Notes: a model not told the origin generated them from the letters alone. Positions 37,362-49,883 are shown, numbered from the stretch's first letter. The stretch is DNA of 64,000 nucleotides from Melanocharis versteri (GCA_013397845.1 VZTG01004277.1:77405-141404), one strand, 5' to 3'. Program-made: numbers and translations.

Positions 37362-38957
37362 CAGGATCAACTTTTGCCTTCCTGGACATCCATCTCCTCA
37401 ATGAAATCTTCCACAAACACTGATTCCATCCTGCCTCTCCCATGTACGCAGAAGGACTGACTTCAGTCCAGTGACTCACACAGGAAAAATCTGTATGATG
37501 ATGTACATATTCTATTTATATAATGGTCCAAAACATGGTAGAGATCTTAATTTAAGTTTGTTGTTTAGTTGCCAGATATATTTAATTATCAGTTTTTCTC
37601 ATCTTCGGTTTTTTTTCCAAAACATTTTTTAAAGTTCTGTGATTCCATGTGTTTATTATGTTCGTGGCATAAATGGGTAGTGACTGGTCATGTAACTACT
37701 TTTAACTTGATTGAAATTTTAAACTATTGTACTGTTAATAGGACCAGAAGATAAACAGGATTGCTTGAAATATGTAATTCTTAAAAGAAATTGGGAGAGC
37801 AGAGCAGTTTCCCTCTAGATCTATTCTGGTTTAGAATCTGTTGCTGACATATGTTCTACTGTAAAATGCTCAGTCGTGAAAAAACCACAAAAAATACCCC
37901 AAAAAACAAACCCAGTGTAGTTAATTTAAATTAACAATCCTGTTTATAGTTTAAGATTACACTTAAATACAGGTAACCAAACCCATCTTGTAAAGAAAAA
38001 GGACTGTCTGAGAAAAGGGCTTAATTCACAATAACAGACAGTCAAAAGGGGGAAGGTCCCACCGTTTGGAAACTTTGTTTTTAATAACAAGTAGAGATGT
38101 CTTCCAAAATGCTTTTTTTAATATCTTCTTTTGCTGTATCAGTCATCAAATTATTCATTCTTCGCTGACCAATTCATCATAGTTTTCATTCTTTCTTATT
38201 ACCATGAAATCAAGTTCACTAAACTTCACCAACGTTGTGACTTTATTAGCATTAGGTGTTGAAGGGAGCCTGAATATTTAGCAGCATAAGCAGAAAAAGG
38301 TCATGTGAGAAGATTTCCTAGGCAAAAACAGAAGTCAGGCAAGCAACCTTCCCTGAGACTCCCTCTCAGAGAGAAATAACAATTGGCATAAATAACCTGC
38401 AATCCCCACTCTGTGACCTTTGGAAAGCAGGTGTTTTTCTGTGCAGTCAACAGTGGGGCTAAATATTATTTCAGTCTCACCTTACAAAGGTTTGTTTCAC
38501 ATTCCAGTCCCCTTTTAGTAAGGAAGCGGCTGTCATAATTAAGATGTCAAGTCTCAAAGTCCTTGGCACAGAAAAATTTCATCATACATTTCTGACTCAT
38601 TCATTCCAGTGGCATTTCTTCCAGTATGAAAGATGAGTATTAAGCCAGAAGTTCAATTTCACAACTCAAAGTGCTTAGTGTTTGGGTTGTTTTTTTCCCT
38701 CATTCATCTCCACCACTTTTTCCCTCCATAGCACACTGCTATCTCAGCTGGAGACAACTGTAAAAGTAAATTAAGCAATGCCAGGGCATAGGTGTGAATG
38801 CTGGAACATGACTTACTACACTCTGAAATAACTACCACAGGTCCAAGTAAGAATGATTATATTGCAATAATTAATCCAGTGTTGTTATCATTAAGGAAGT
38901 GGGCAGAACCATTACCCTCACCTATGAAAGAGTCCTTTATCATGGATAATGGCTCAA
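37362..38957. other. 3' flank of CRISP gene A and intergenic DNA
   Basis: The gene A 3' UTR should begin here. AATAAA at 37,352-37,357 lies inside the decayed ICR exon. No other canonical AATAAA was noticed in the next 500 bases, so the true 3' end is undetermined. Confidence 0.4.
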
Positions 38958-39432
38958 GAAATCATAGAATCATTAAGATTGGAAGAGACCTCTAAGATCA
39001 TCGAGTCCAAAAATTTACGTATCACTGCCAGGTCCACCACTAAACCATTTCCCTAGGAACCACAGCTGCATAATTCTTGAACACTTCCAGGGATGGTGAT
39101 TTGAACACTTCCCTGGGCAGCCTGTTCCCATGCTTGACAACCCCTTTCTGTGAAGAAAGTTTTTGCCAATATCCAATCTAAACCTCCCTTGGCACAGCTT
39201 GAAGCCATTTCCTCTTGTCCTATTGTTTGTTACCCGGGAGCAGAGACTGACCCAGATGGCTACAACCTCTTTATAAGGAGTCGTAAAGAGCAAGAAGGTC
39301 CCTCCTGAGCCTCCTTTTCTCCAATCTGAGCCCCCCAGCTCCCTCAGACACTTCTTATCAGACTCGTGCTCCAGACTCTTCCCCAGCTCCATTCCCTTCT
39401 CTGGATACGCTCCAGTCCCTTAATTTCTTTCC
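38958..39432 (-). mobile_element. CR1 LINE, long antisense copy
   Basis: It starts with the antisense tail 'aatcatagaatcattaaga'. It continues through 'gaacacttccagggatgg', 'ccctgggcagcctgttcc', 'cagcttgaagccatttcc', 'tcttgtcctattgtttgttac' and 'tccccagctccattccc'. It is among the longest CR1 copies in the window. Confidence 0.88.
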
Positions 39433-39794
39433 TGTAGTGATTTCTGTTCCCTTCCACTGTTACCCAAAACACAAGAACTCATTTCTCTGTCACCCGTAAG
39501 AGGAAAGAAGTAGTGTAATAAGGTAAAAATCAATCATCACACATCTGACCCAGAGAATAAAGGTCAATAAACCTAATTTAGATCTCCAGGAAGATAAAGG
39601 AACAAAATTTTTACCTGTCATTTTGTAACCAGTAGAGCATTAAATATCAGCACGGATCGTTCGTGAACTGATCTTGCCAAAACAAACTCTCTTCAGTGAG
39701 TCACTCAGATGAGAGGAGGTTGTGGTGGCTTTAGTAACAAACTCAGGAGGTGTGGTTCAGATGAAAGTACTAAAACACAGGACATCCACGCAGC

Positions 39795-40352
39795 TGAACA
39801 CACATCATGATGATCCTGGGCCGGGGGTGGAGACAGAGACCTCTGGCACCTCAGGGTCCTGGTGGATGACAAGATGTCCATGAACCAGGAGTGTGTCCTG
39901 TGGGCAAGAAGATCTGATTGGGCACATCTGGAGTGTTGTGTCCAGTTCTGGGCTCCTTGGGACAGGAGAGACATGGAGCTCCTGCAGTGGGTCCAGTGGA
40001 GGTTGACAAAGATGACAGTGGGACTGGAGCCTCTCCCCGCCCAGGAAAGGCTGAGGGAGCTGGGGCTGCTCAGCCTCGAGAGGAGCCCCAGCAGAGAGGG
40101 GCCCTCACCCCTGTGTGTCCCTGTGTGCAGGGAGGGTCAGAGCAGGGCCCAGGCTCTGCTCTGGGGGCCCAGCAATGGCACCAGAGGAACGGGCAGGGAC
40201 TGATCCCAGGAAGTTCCACCAGGACATGAGGAAGAACTTTCCTGTGCAGTGACCGCACACTGAACAGATTGTCCAGAGAGGGTGTGGAGTCTTCCTCACT
40301 GAAGATATTCCAGAAATGTGTGGGAACACAATCCTGTGCCCTGTGCTCAAAC
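39795..40352 (+). mobile_element. CR1 LINE, long sense copy
   Basis: CR1 body and 3' region: 'ctggtggatgacaagatgt', 'tgtgtccagttctgggctc', 'gacatggagctcctgcag', 'ctggggctgctcagcctcg' and 'tccaccaggacatgagg'. The final poly-octamer tail is not evident. It is GC-richer than its surroundings. Confidence 0.82.
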
Positions 40353-40820
40353 CACTGCTTTATGTGAGGCCCAGCTATTGATGTTTCTAGGGCATAAGAG
40401 GAAATATTTAGTGACTATGATACCAAAGGGCAGCGTTGCAATCAGGCAGTGCTGGTAAAAGACTTAAAAGCCATTATAATATACACTTCCTAACATATTG
40501 CAAGGCACTTTGCCTTGTCCCTGATATCTCCTGTCATCACTGAGATCCCCACAGCAGAGCACACATTCCTCCTAGCACATCCTGTTCCTGCCTCCTTCCA
40601 CCTTTCAAGGAGAAACCCTTGATACCCTCCCTACCTTTAGCAAGGATCCAGAGCAAACAGGCGATGTCATGGGAGGGCCTGTGGAAAGGGTTTATTTCCC
40701 ATTCCTCCTTCTCACCTTCTCCTGATGGAGCTCTTTGCAGAGAGCTGGCTGCTCTGGACAGGGCCTGAATTATACCCCATATGATGGGGCCCTGGCTCAC
40801 TCTGGAAAAGTACACAATTT

Positions 40821-40921
40821 AGGATAGGATAGGATTAGGATAGGATAGGATAGGATAGGATAGGATAGGATAGGATAGGATAGGATAGGATAGGATAGGA
40901 TAGGATAGGATAGGATAGGAC
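40821..40921 (+). repeat. (AGGAT)n microsatellite
   Basis: About 100 bases of AGGAT units with one phase slip near 40,836. It is followed at 40,922-40,990 by CR1-like antisense sequence ('cagaataaaatcag', 'aagggacctacc', 'tccaactgcctgacc'), so the array sits where a CR1 tail would be. Confidence 0.93.
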
Positions 40922-41370
40922 AGAATAAAATCAGTTAAAAGGGACCTACCTTGTCCAACTGCCTGACCAAAAATTAGTTTGGATTAAGTTCCTCTCTAAC
41001 TGCAAGAATAGTCTCACTTGTGCCATGGTGTAAGAGGAACACAGTGATGGGAACACTTCAGCCGAGGCAGTGTCCTGTCCCTTGCCATTACGAGAATGTC
41101 CCTTAATGGCAGTTGGAAAAATCTTGTGGCAGGCAGAACTCAGTTTTTTCTTTTTCCAGATTTGATGTCCTTTATAATGACCTTAAAAAAATGGGACTGT
41201 TGCACTTGAAATATTAATGATCTGAGCAGAAAGGTGCTGCCTTTTCTACTTGTATGGAAATAATCCTTGCTGATTTTCTCTGCAACGTTTAGCCACAGAT
41301 AAGCTTTTTAGATAAGTGTTATACAATGAAGAAATGAACATTTTACTAACTCTTACTGGGCCATTTTCAG

Positions 41371-41430
41371 ATGGATTTCCTGACTTCATGTCAATATCCA
41401 TCTGCTCTGCTGCATCAGATTGATGAACAG
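41371..41430 (+). pseudogene. Orphan CRISP-like signal-peptide exon
   Basis: A 60-base open block lies between 'ccattttcag' and 'gtaagaaa'. It is phase 0 at the 3' end and starts with ATG. It reads MDFLTSCQYPSALLHQIDEQ; gene B's exon reads MDLLTAIIFLAGLLHQSDGQ. By hand alignment 39 of 60 bases agree, without gaps. Length, phase, both splice sites, start codon and the LLHQ-x-D-x-Q end all match, and it lies between the two CRISP genes on the same strand. The hydrophobic core is lost, so it would be a poor signal peptide. No matching CAP or ICR exons were found downstream. It is most likely a remnant of a third CRISP copy. Confidence 0.55.
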
Positions 41431-41513
41431 GTAAGAAAGACAAAATTTAAAGGAAACAAATAATCTACAAATAGTTTTACATTTTTGTGGTTTACCATTT
41501 TATCATTTTGCAG

Positions 41514-41733
41514 CTGGAAAAAAAAACAAGTTTATACTCAAGAAATGCATGTTGAGATCACAGAGGAGCCCGAGAACACCTGTGCCTTAGCTGATACAAA
41601 AATGCTCCAGAACTGGATGTTTTGCACCCTGAAATCCAGCTGTGGCACCCACAATCCTCTGTTTGGCACCCAGGCTGCCCACACAGTGACTTGTGGGGGA
41701 AGCGTCTCCAAATGTGTTAATTGCAACAAATGA
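41514..41733 (+). other. Cysteine-rich open frame of unknown status downstream of the orphan CRISP exon
   Basis: The open frame follows a 'catttttgtgg...attttgcag' acceptor-like sequence 83 bases after the orphan exon and runs to TGA at about 41,733. It has seven cysteines in its last 50 residues, including a CGGSVSKCVNCNK end. It does not resemble a CRISP CAP, hinge or ICR exon. Its phase does not match the phase-0 donor of the orphan exon; spliced directly, the other frame stops after 13 codons. It may be a chance open frame. Confidence 0.15.
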
Positions 41734-42329
41734 CTGAGCAAGAAGGGACGTATTTCAATTCAATAAGAGTCAAAGTTTTAATCCTCCCTCTCCCTCTGTG
41801 CTGGGGCATACACAAGGGTTAAAGATTTCCCTTAGCATGGCAGAGTGCTATCAGAGGCAGTTAGGACCACACATTTGGATTTAAGCAGCTGTATTTCTCC
41901 CTGAGCTGTCTGTAGGAACCCTTTAATCTCAGTCTCAGCCTGTCCATAAACTAGCATTTGCTGTAATGTGTTAATAAAAACCCTCTTACTTTCTCGGCTT
42001 AAAGTGTCAGGCACTGCCCATTTATTACCCTGACTATAATATGTTTGGCCATACATTGCTGGGATTATAATTTAGTATCAAAAAATTGCTGTCAATTTTC
42101 CCATAAGTTTTGCTGTTAATGCTGTTCTGGCCTCACCATGGAAGTGAAGTTACCTGAGGTGGGTTACACGGGTCAGAAGAGGAAGATCATCCCCAGTGCC
42201 ACCACTACATTTCCTCCTTACTGAGTCTATCTCAATTCCTAACCTGTCAGAAAATTATCCACAGCCTGGCTGTGGTACTGAGCCAGCCAGCCACAGAAAG
42301 GAATCATTCAGGACAATTCAGGACAAGAC

Positions 42330-42525
42330 AAAATGTGCTCAAGTTGTGGCAGGGTAGGTTTAGGTTAGATACTGGGAAGAATTTCTTCACTGCAAGGGTG
42401 GTCAGGCAATGGAACAGACTGCCCAGGGAAATGGTGGAATCACAAAAAATGTGAAGATGTGGTGCTCAGGGCCACGGTTTGGTGGTGAACATGGAGCTCC
42501 CAGGATCAGGTGCAGCCTCAGGATG
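42330..42525 (+). mobile_element. CR1 LINE 3' fragment
   Basis: 'caagttgtggcagggtagg', 'ttaggttagatactggg' and 'ggtggtcaggcaatggaac' with 'tgcccagggaaatggtgg' are typical; the extreme 3' tail is missing. Confidence 0.8.
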
Positions 42526-45500
42526 AGGGACAGACCTTGAGTCTTCGGTCACGCAAGACTCCCACCATTACCACCAGCACCAAGAAGATGCTACATTTCC
42601 CTGATCCACCCCTTTTCTCCCTCCTCACCAAATCCACGCCTGGTTGTGATAAGAAGTAACCAAGGCAGTTTTAGCTGTCTTCAACAAAAGTATCCTGGTG
42701 CCGGATTAACTCTTGCTGACGTAAACCAGGACACTAACGCAGCAGAAAACTATTCCTCTGGTTAGTTTTCTCTTAGAGCCGGTAACTCCTCTCCTCTAAT
42801 CACAGCATCAAAGCTAAAAGCAGCACCTTAAGCAACTGGATGTGCTTGACTTTCCTGTTCCCTGTAGCTGCTGGAATTAAATACCCACAGTCACACAAAG
42901 AAACAACACTACCTGAGGTATGGGGAGCAGCTAAACAAGATTGTGTTTCTGGTTTAAACAGGCCTTAAGATCTGCAGCTGCAACACTCAAACAAAATAGA
43001 AAACAGGTCAAAAGAAGCACTCATTAGATGAAGCCCCTCTACAGAGCTACTGCTAAGATTTTAGTGCTGGGGGAATACATTGCAGAGTCTGTCATGTATT
43101 TATCTCCCAGCTTATCAGAGGAGGGTGTCAAAGGAAATGATAAGTAAAAGATAAGCTAGTTCAAGACTGACAAGACCATGTTGTCTAGGTTGCCTGAACA
43201 GCGACGCAGCAATGCACTAACCAGCATCGTTAGCAAAATCAGGGACGGGAATTGCACGTCTGATGGCACTTGTGAGGAGCAGCCAGCACCTAATGAGTGC
43301 CACGGGTCTGTGGTTAGCGCCGTGTACTGCCGGCTACATCTGTGAAACAAGGTGGTGATAAAAGATAAGGAATAATAAAGTGGGATGTCATTAATCAGCT
43401 TCTACAGAAGGAGCGTATCAGTAGATAGCATTTAATAATGCATCGCCCCAAGCAGCTCGGTGTCTGAGCCTGATCTCATCCTCTGCATAAAGCATCTCCC
43501 CTGAGCCCCCGCTGTCTTTGTTCCCTTCATGAACTGCAGCATCAGACCTGCTTTGCCAGCAGTGGGTGGGAGCAAGAGGCTCATCCTGCCAGAGGGTGAT
43601 ACACAATGCATAGGATGCTTTTCTGCTCAGTTTAAGGAAATAACAACAAATAACGAAGGCCATTTAGTCTACACCATAATTGCCAGCTGGCCCACCCATA
43701 ACCAGTCAATATGAAACAAGATTGTACAGGTTGAGCACTGGAGGCTCTGCTTAGCCAAGATGGACCACACAGCTGCTGGGTTCAACCAAAGCATATGAGT
43801 TTGCCCACAAAAACCTCAGGAATATCGATATGAATGAGTGTATCAGCCCTGTTCTGGGGAAGCAGCAGGCATGTTTCAAAGACAAAATAGCAATTGTGCA
43901 GAATGCCTGGATATTCCACATATATGGCATACATGTGGTGTGTGCACTGTTGCCCCTCCTCATGACCAGGAAACACCTCAGCAACTGCAGTGCACACTCA
44001 AAACAGCCCCGAGATCCAGGCAGGAACAGGACATGTGTGCATGAGGTAGTTGTGAGTAGCTAAGCAGCTGAAGAAGTGGAGAGGTGTGATTTAGCATTGC
44101 TTCTCACAGAGGAAAAGCAGCACATTTTAATCATTCCTACAGACCCTGTGGAGACACCATCAAACAGGTTCCAAAGGTAACACACTGATGAGAAGATGAA
44201 TCATGTGTCCATTGCAGTCTAACACCCTCCTTGTGTATTTCAGAGGATGCCTACACACAGTCCATCAGTGATGGCATTCTACATTAGGACGAGTAAATGC
44301 TTTTTCCGTGGCATGACCTGAATCTGTTCTTAACTTCAGGCCTTTTTTTATAGATCTTCCTCTGAAACCTTTCAATCCATTCTTTTTTTCATGTCTGTCT
44401 GTAGTGACAGGTTATACAGAGTCAGAACACAGGTCTGAGCACTGAAACAGTTTTCTGTGCCTTTATCATCTTAGTCCTTGACACTATTGTGGCTTAGAAC
44501 AAATAACATTACCTTCCAGAAAAGCCCTGGCATGGCTGGCAGGTTAATAATGCCAAGAGCCTTTCAGCATCTTGGAAGACATAGTTCAAGAGGGAGAGTT
44601 CAGCTGTACTGACTAGAGCCAAACCAGTGGCCTTAAGACCCAAAAAGTTACCATTGATAATTTTTACCATTCATATCCTAATAGCTCTTCCCCAAACAAT
44701 TGTTTTCCTCAACCTTACCCGGAAAGAGATACAGAATAGTGACTGGCTTGATTCATACAATGCTTTTTTAAAAAATTCTTAGTGATGTCAAGGCAGTCAT
44801 TTACCTTTATCTGCTCATCCAGCCTGTCTCAGGCATCTGGTGTAAGAAGAAAAGGTGAAATACAGACCTGAAATACCTCCATTACCTCTAAAGGCAGCAT
44901 AAGGAGGATGGCTTTGAAGTAGAGCCCTGGTGAGAAGAATGCCACTCCAGCAGTCTGGATCATGCTCTGGCAGGGACAGGTTTTCCTCACCATCTGCAGA
45001 TTCAAGAGACCTGTAGCTATAGTGAGGTTGATTTTGATGACAGAAGGCTGATCTGGGGTGGAGCTGGAAGGGCAGGGGTCTGCAGAGAAAGAGGGTTCTG
45101 GATCAAAAGCCAGGAAGTGAATAGTGGAGGGGCTGACAGGTAGTTAAACACTAAGATGTTTTCTGCAGCAGGTCAAAAGAAGAAGTTTAAGTACTTTGAG
45201 TAGTCACGAAACACTCCAGAGAAGTGAAGTGACTCGTCCCATTAGATGAACCAGTTTCCTCACATTCAAGTCCTGAAGGCACAGAGGTCATCTGCTACAT
45301 CCCACATTCACAGGAGATCCATATTCTTGATCTCCCCTTGATTACCTTAGGAATGATGGGTTTGGCCAGAGCAGACATTGGCTGATGAATTTGCTGCAGC
45401 ACAGGGAAGAGGTGTCACCACGTAACCAGGCAGCCAAAGTCATCTTCATACAGCCATAGAATGCAGAGCTGTAACCAGCTGGGGGAAAAAAAAAAACAAC

Positions 45501-45587
45501 TGTGACAGACAAAAACCAAGCCAAAGGTGTCCACAGGAAAAATACAAGTAAGAAGAAAGGATTGAGAGAATGACACGTGCTCACACC

Positions 45588-45638
45588 TGTGTTAACTCAG
45601 CCTGGCTCTCCTCTGTGTTAGCTCAGCCTGGCTCTCCC
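45588..45638 (+). repeat. Two-copy tandem repeat (about 25-base unit)
   Basis: 'ctcagcctggctctcc' with its leading 'gtgtta' occurs twice in succession with minor differences. Confidence 0.7.
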
Positions 45639-47078
45639 CTGAGTGGTCTCATCTGGGTGCAGTTCAACAGAGATGTTTTCTTGGAGCAGAGCAGAGTCTG
45701 ACAGTCTGATTTCAGGCTGTTCCTTCTCTCTGACTTAAGAGGAAGGGCAAAGTATTTACCTGATCGGTTTATGAGTAGCTGTGACAATCTGTCACTTTTG
45801 ACACAGAGCCAGAACATCTAAACTGCTCAATGCACCGTAATTCCAATCTCTGCTTACTCTGTTCATCTGTATTTTGGGCAAATTAACAGAAAAATCTTAT
45901 TTTCTCCTTAAATTGCCTTTGCCAACTATTGCAGTAACTAAAGAATGAACGTGATTTAATAAATCCTTAGGAAGTAATTCAGACTTGAGCAAGCAAATGT
46001 GGTTTGCTCTTGTATGCATAAATAAAACAAACTTCTAATTTTCTGAAGCATTTTTCTTCAGAGCCTTGGCTTTTTTTATTTTTCCCCCCGAAATCATGCT
46101 TTCTCTTCTGTCATCAATAAACAAAATGCCTGGATTTTCTTCATTCAAGTACATTACCTAATTACTGAAAATAATTCTAAAAACAAGTAAAAAAAGCTTA
46201 AAAAGGGGTAAAAAAGCCCTGTAATATATGATAGGGATATATACACACACACATAGGAATATACATATAATATATGTCTCTGACAGGGACACAGTACAGC
46301 TAAATGAACAGATTTTTCAGTTTTTACAGGTTTAACTGCAGATAGTTGTTTTGCATTGTATGTTGATGTAAACTGCTGAGTATGAAAACTGCACAATCAA
46401 CCCAAGCTGCATCAGCTGTGGAAGTGATTTAATTTTTATAACAATGAGTATTTTCATGAATAAAGACAAAACTACAGGACTGTGAATGGGATGGAACATT
46501 CCATTGGAAATGCTGAAATCTGGTACCAACTCTGGTGGCACAGGTGGCCTTGCTCCTCCTCAGGAGGAAGACAGATCCCTTAATTAAACTGGGCTGCACC
46601 AGACACTGTGTGTATGAACTGGTTATTTATTTCATGTGCATCAGCCTGACACGCGTGGGGTTCTGAAGCCTGCATCGGGGGGCAGTGGAGGGTCCTAGGT
46701 GATGGACAGCGCTGGCAGATGTGCAACAAGGTCATTCTGCTCCTGCATTTTTCCCTTTGCCCTGTCACAGCTGGAACTGCACACACAAAACTGCTCAGTC
46801 TTGTTCAGAAACGTGCCTTCATTGAAAATATAGGAGTGCCCTCTGGTGGAAAACTGAGCAGTTGAAGCTCCAGTGTCACTAAAAACAACCATTTTTCCTC
46901 AAATGCAGATACCGATTTGTTGCTGGTAAACCAAAAGGTCAGGTCAGCTCTTAGTTACATCGCTGGATATTGCAAGGCCAGATTGGTCATTTTGTGCTTT
47001 GTCATTCTGCAAGGGAGTCTTCAGAGCCCTGAGGCTCCAGGAGTTCAAGCCACGGGCAGTGGTTTGCTGAAAATATCA

Positions 47079-47268
47079 GAGAACCACAGAATGGTTTGGG
47101 TTGGAAAGGACCTGAAAGATCATCTTGTTCCAGCCTCCTGCATCGGGCAGGGACACCTTCCACTATCCCAGGTTGTTCCAAGTCCTATCCAACCTGGCCT
47201 TGGACACTTCCAGGGATGGGGAGCCAGAGCTTCTCTGGGTAACCTGTGCCAGCTTTGAGTTTTCCTCT
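47079..47268 (-). mobile_element. CR1 LINE 3' fragment
   Basis: Antisense: 'accacagaatggtttgggt', 'gggacaccttccactatcc', 'aacctggccttggacac' and 'gagcttctctgggtaacc'. Confidence 0.87.
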
Positions 47269-47650
47269 AAGAATGAGTTTAATCCCATTGCTCTGCAGTC
47301 TGGAGCTCCATCCAGATGTGTGCCAGGGCTTGCCTGCCTGTGCTCCTGATATCCAGGGCTCAAGCACTCACACTTGACTCCTACTACTGGGAAGGAGCAG
47401 ATGGAAAGTTTGCAGAGGGTCAGCAAAGTAAAAACAGAGAAATTAAGCACTGTTGAGATTTGTGTATTAGTAGCTCAGTGATTTAAAAAGGAAAACATCA
47501 ACATTGAAATGTAGAAAGAAAAAAAAATAGTTTTAAAAAGCCATGAAATTGGGTTAGGAGCTAACTGGGAATCACCAGGTTTTTGGGTGAGTTATCAGAA
47601 CCATCTGTGTCCGCAGAGCTGGTGGAAATTGGTATCTCAGCAACGCTGAA

Positions 47651-47768
47651 AAAAAGAAAGACAAAGAGAGAGAGAGAGAAAGAAAGAGAGAGAGAGAGAG
47701 AAAGAAAGAAAGAAAGATAGAGAAAGAGAGTGAGAGAGAAAGAGAGAAAGAGAGAGAGAGAGAAAGAG

Positions 47769-47843
<75 letters not shown>

Positions 47844-47862
47844 AAAAGAAAGAAAGAAAGAT
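47651..47862 (+). repeat. Long GA/GAAA microsatellite
   Basis: More than 200 bases of almost pure purine on the + strand: mixed GA and GAAA, then a run of uninterrupted AAAG units to about 47,845. The open frame on the opposite strand (Ser-Leu-Phe repeats) is an artefact. Confidence 0.95.
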
Positions 47863-48385
47863 CAAGGGAAGGAGTAGTGATTTGCTAAAAAGCTTAGGCT
47901 CTCAGATGATGACATTCTTTTACAGTAAATATACGTTAACTTGATTATTTGATAACTTGAACAGAGCTTGTGATTTGTTGCTTGGCACTAAAAGTATCCT
48001 TGGAGCAGATGAAAAAATGCCCTGCTTGTACGATATGGAATATTTTTTAAAAATTACTTTGGCAAACAGCAAGTTTCCTGGTAAACACTCTCTGGCTGTG
48101 TGGGAGTGGTACTTCACAGACCCAAAGTGTTTGCTTTCCACAGAGCAAAGGACAAGCAAGAAAAAGGTCCATGAGACTGAAATCTTCAGGTCTGTAACAT
48201 GAGAATGTCACAATGTAAAAACTTTTTTATATTTATCTCCTAAAGCCACACAGACATGGGAAATGCAACAAATGTTCATGTCAATGGTTTTCACTTACAA
48301 TAGAAGAGTGGGATGACAGAGGAGGGGAACTCACCACCAGTACTTAAAGAACTAATTGAAAAAATCTTTGAACAATGATCAAGGT

Positions 48386-48497
48386 TCAGTGCAAGGTTGG
48401 ATAAGGCTCTGAGCAACCTGTTCTAGTGGGTCTCACCCCTGCCTATTGGAACTATATGATTTTAAGGTCCCTTGCAATTCTGTGATTCTGTGATTTT
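48386..48497 (+). mobile_element. CR1 LINE 3' fragment
   Basis: 'tgcaaggttggataaggc', 'gagcaacctgttctagtggg' and 'ttttaaggtcccttgc' with tail 'attctgtgattctgtgat'. Confidence 0.85.
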
Positions 48498-49454
48498 AAC
48501 AACGAACTTCACGAAGACAATCAACACACAAAAGTCATTTAGAGAATTGGGAAGATGGATATGGAACTTCTGCCTAAAAAGGGAACTAAAGGAGCATTTG
48601 AATCACTGACCTCGTCTGATCCAGGGAAAAATTCTGAACTGAATTATTGAAAAAGCAATGCGTAAATCCATGGAAGATGTGCTGATGGCGAAATACATCT
48701 AATATTTCAAACTTCTATCAAGCAAGCCTGTGAAATGAAGAGGCCTCATGGTAGCAAAGCCCTTTAAAGGGAACTTTTCCATTTCCCTTTGCATACCCAA
48801 AGCAGAAATGTGAAACAAGTTACTCTGGTGCTCTGGTATGTGAACTGCTGGCAAAAAAAGATAAGAACCTGCTTGTGTTCAGCTGAAAGAATCAAGGCTA
48901 AAGTAGAATAATTATGTCAAGTGGCTGGGAATGGCGAAGTAAATACCATAAATGTGACCTGGAAAATGGCAGGGCTGGTTTGCGTTGCAATGGATCTCAC
49001 ACTTACTCTGTCAGTAATACCATATACAGGCAAGATTGCCTTGGGAACACCCAGAAATATCATGGTTTGGATGCACTAGAAGCAAAACTAAGTTCAAAAG
49101 GGGATGTGGAATTAGGAAAGGACTGTTTATTTGAGAGGAGTTTGAGAGGAGCTAATAGGGTGAGAGGGAAAATATGGGCTCAAAGTCATAAAAATGGAAA
49201 ATGAAGACCAGAATCAATGAACACTAGGAAGTGAAGGACATCTACAGACATCAGTGACAGCTGAGGGCCACCCAATGTAAAACCGAAGGTACTTTTCATC
49301 AGGTCAGCATCTGGGTGAATGGAATAGAACTGGGTCACAGTATATACATAATTGTAATCTGAAAGTGGATCTAGACATCAATTTACATTTCAGAGATATA
49401 ATTAATAGCTTCATGGTTGCACACAAATGCCTACATAGCAGTCAATGCATATTC

Positions 49455-49883
49455 ATAGAATCGCAGAATTGCTGAATCACAGAATGGTTTGGGTTGGAAA
49501 GGACTGGAAAGATCATCTTGTTCCACCCCCCTGCCATGGGCAGGGACACCTTCCACTATCCCAGGCTGCTCCAAGCCCTGTCCAACCTGGCCTTGGACAC
49601 TCCCAGGGATGGGGCAGCCGCAGCTTCTCTGGGCACCCTGTGCCAGGGCCTCAGCACCCTCAGAGTAAAGAATTTCTTCCTTACATCTAATCTAACCCTG
49701 CCCTCAGTCAGTTTGAAGTCATCACTTCTTGTCCTGTCACTCCATGCCCTTGCCAAAAGTCCCTCTCCAGCTCTCTTGGAGCCCCTTTAGGCACTGGGAA
49801 GGGCCCTAAGGTCTCTCTGGAGCCTTCTCTTCTCCAGACTGAACAATCCCAATTCTCTCAGCCTTTCATATTCCTCTAAGCAT
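49455..49883 (-). mobile_element. CR1 LINE, long antisense copy
   Basis: Antisense tail 'aatcacagaatggtttggg', then 'ggacactcccagggatggg', 'agtaaagaatttcttcct', 'cacttcttgtcctgtcac' and 'gagccttctcttctccag'. Confidence 0.9.

Larger units (their letters stand above)
41734..47078. other. Intergenic between the orphan exon and the next CR1 copies
   Basis: One CR1 (42,330-42,525) and a small tandem repeat (45,588-45,638) are listed separately. No CRISP CAP, hinge or ICR exon was found here by eye. Confidence 0.45.

Noticed and set aside
37208..37423. Open frame covering the last exon of CRISP gene A
   Set aside because: It starts upstream of the acceptor and is in a different frame from the spliced message. 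It only reflects the shifted middle part of the decayed ICR.
41246..41443. Antisense open frame of 65 codons
   Set aside because: It is the shadow of the + strand orphan CRISP exon region; the + strand splice signals are the better explanation.
41832..42056. Possible retroviral or LTR piece with AATAAA on the + strand near 41,970
   Set aside because: No LTR ends, target duplication or known retroviral motif could be identified.
47572..47865. Ser/Leu/Phe-rich antisense open frame
   Set aside because: It is a translation of the GA/GAAA microsatellite.
49494..49790. Open frame with proline- and leucine-rich translation
   Set aside because: It is translated antisense CR1, repeated in similar form at 47,125-47,349, 53,555-53,875 and 62,487-62,864.
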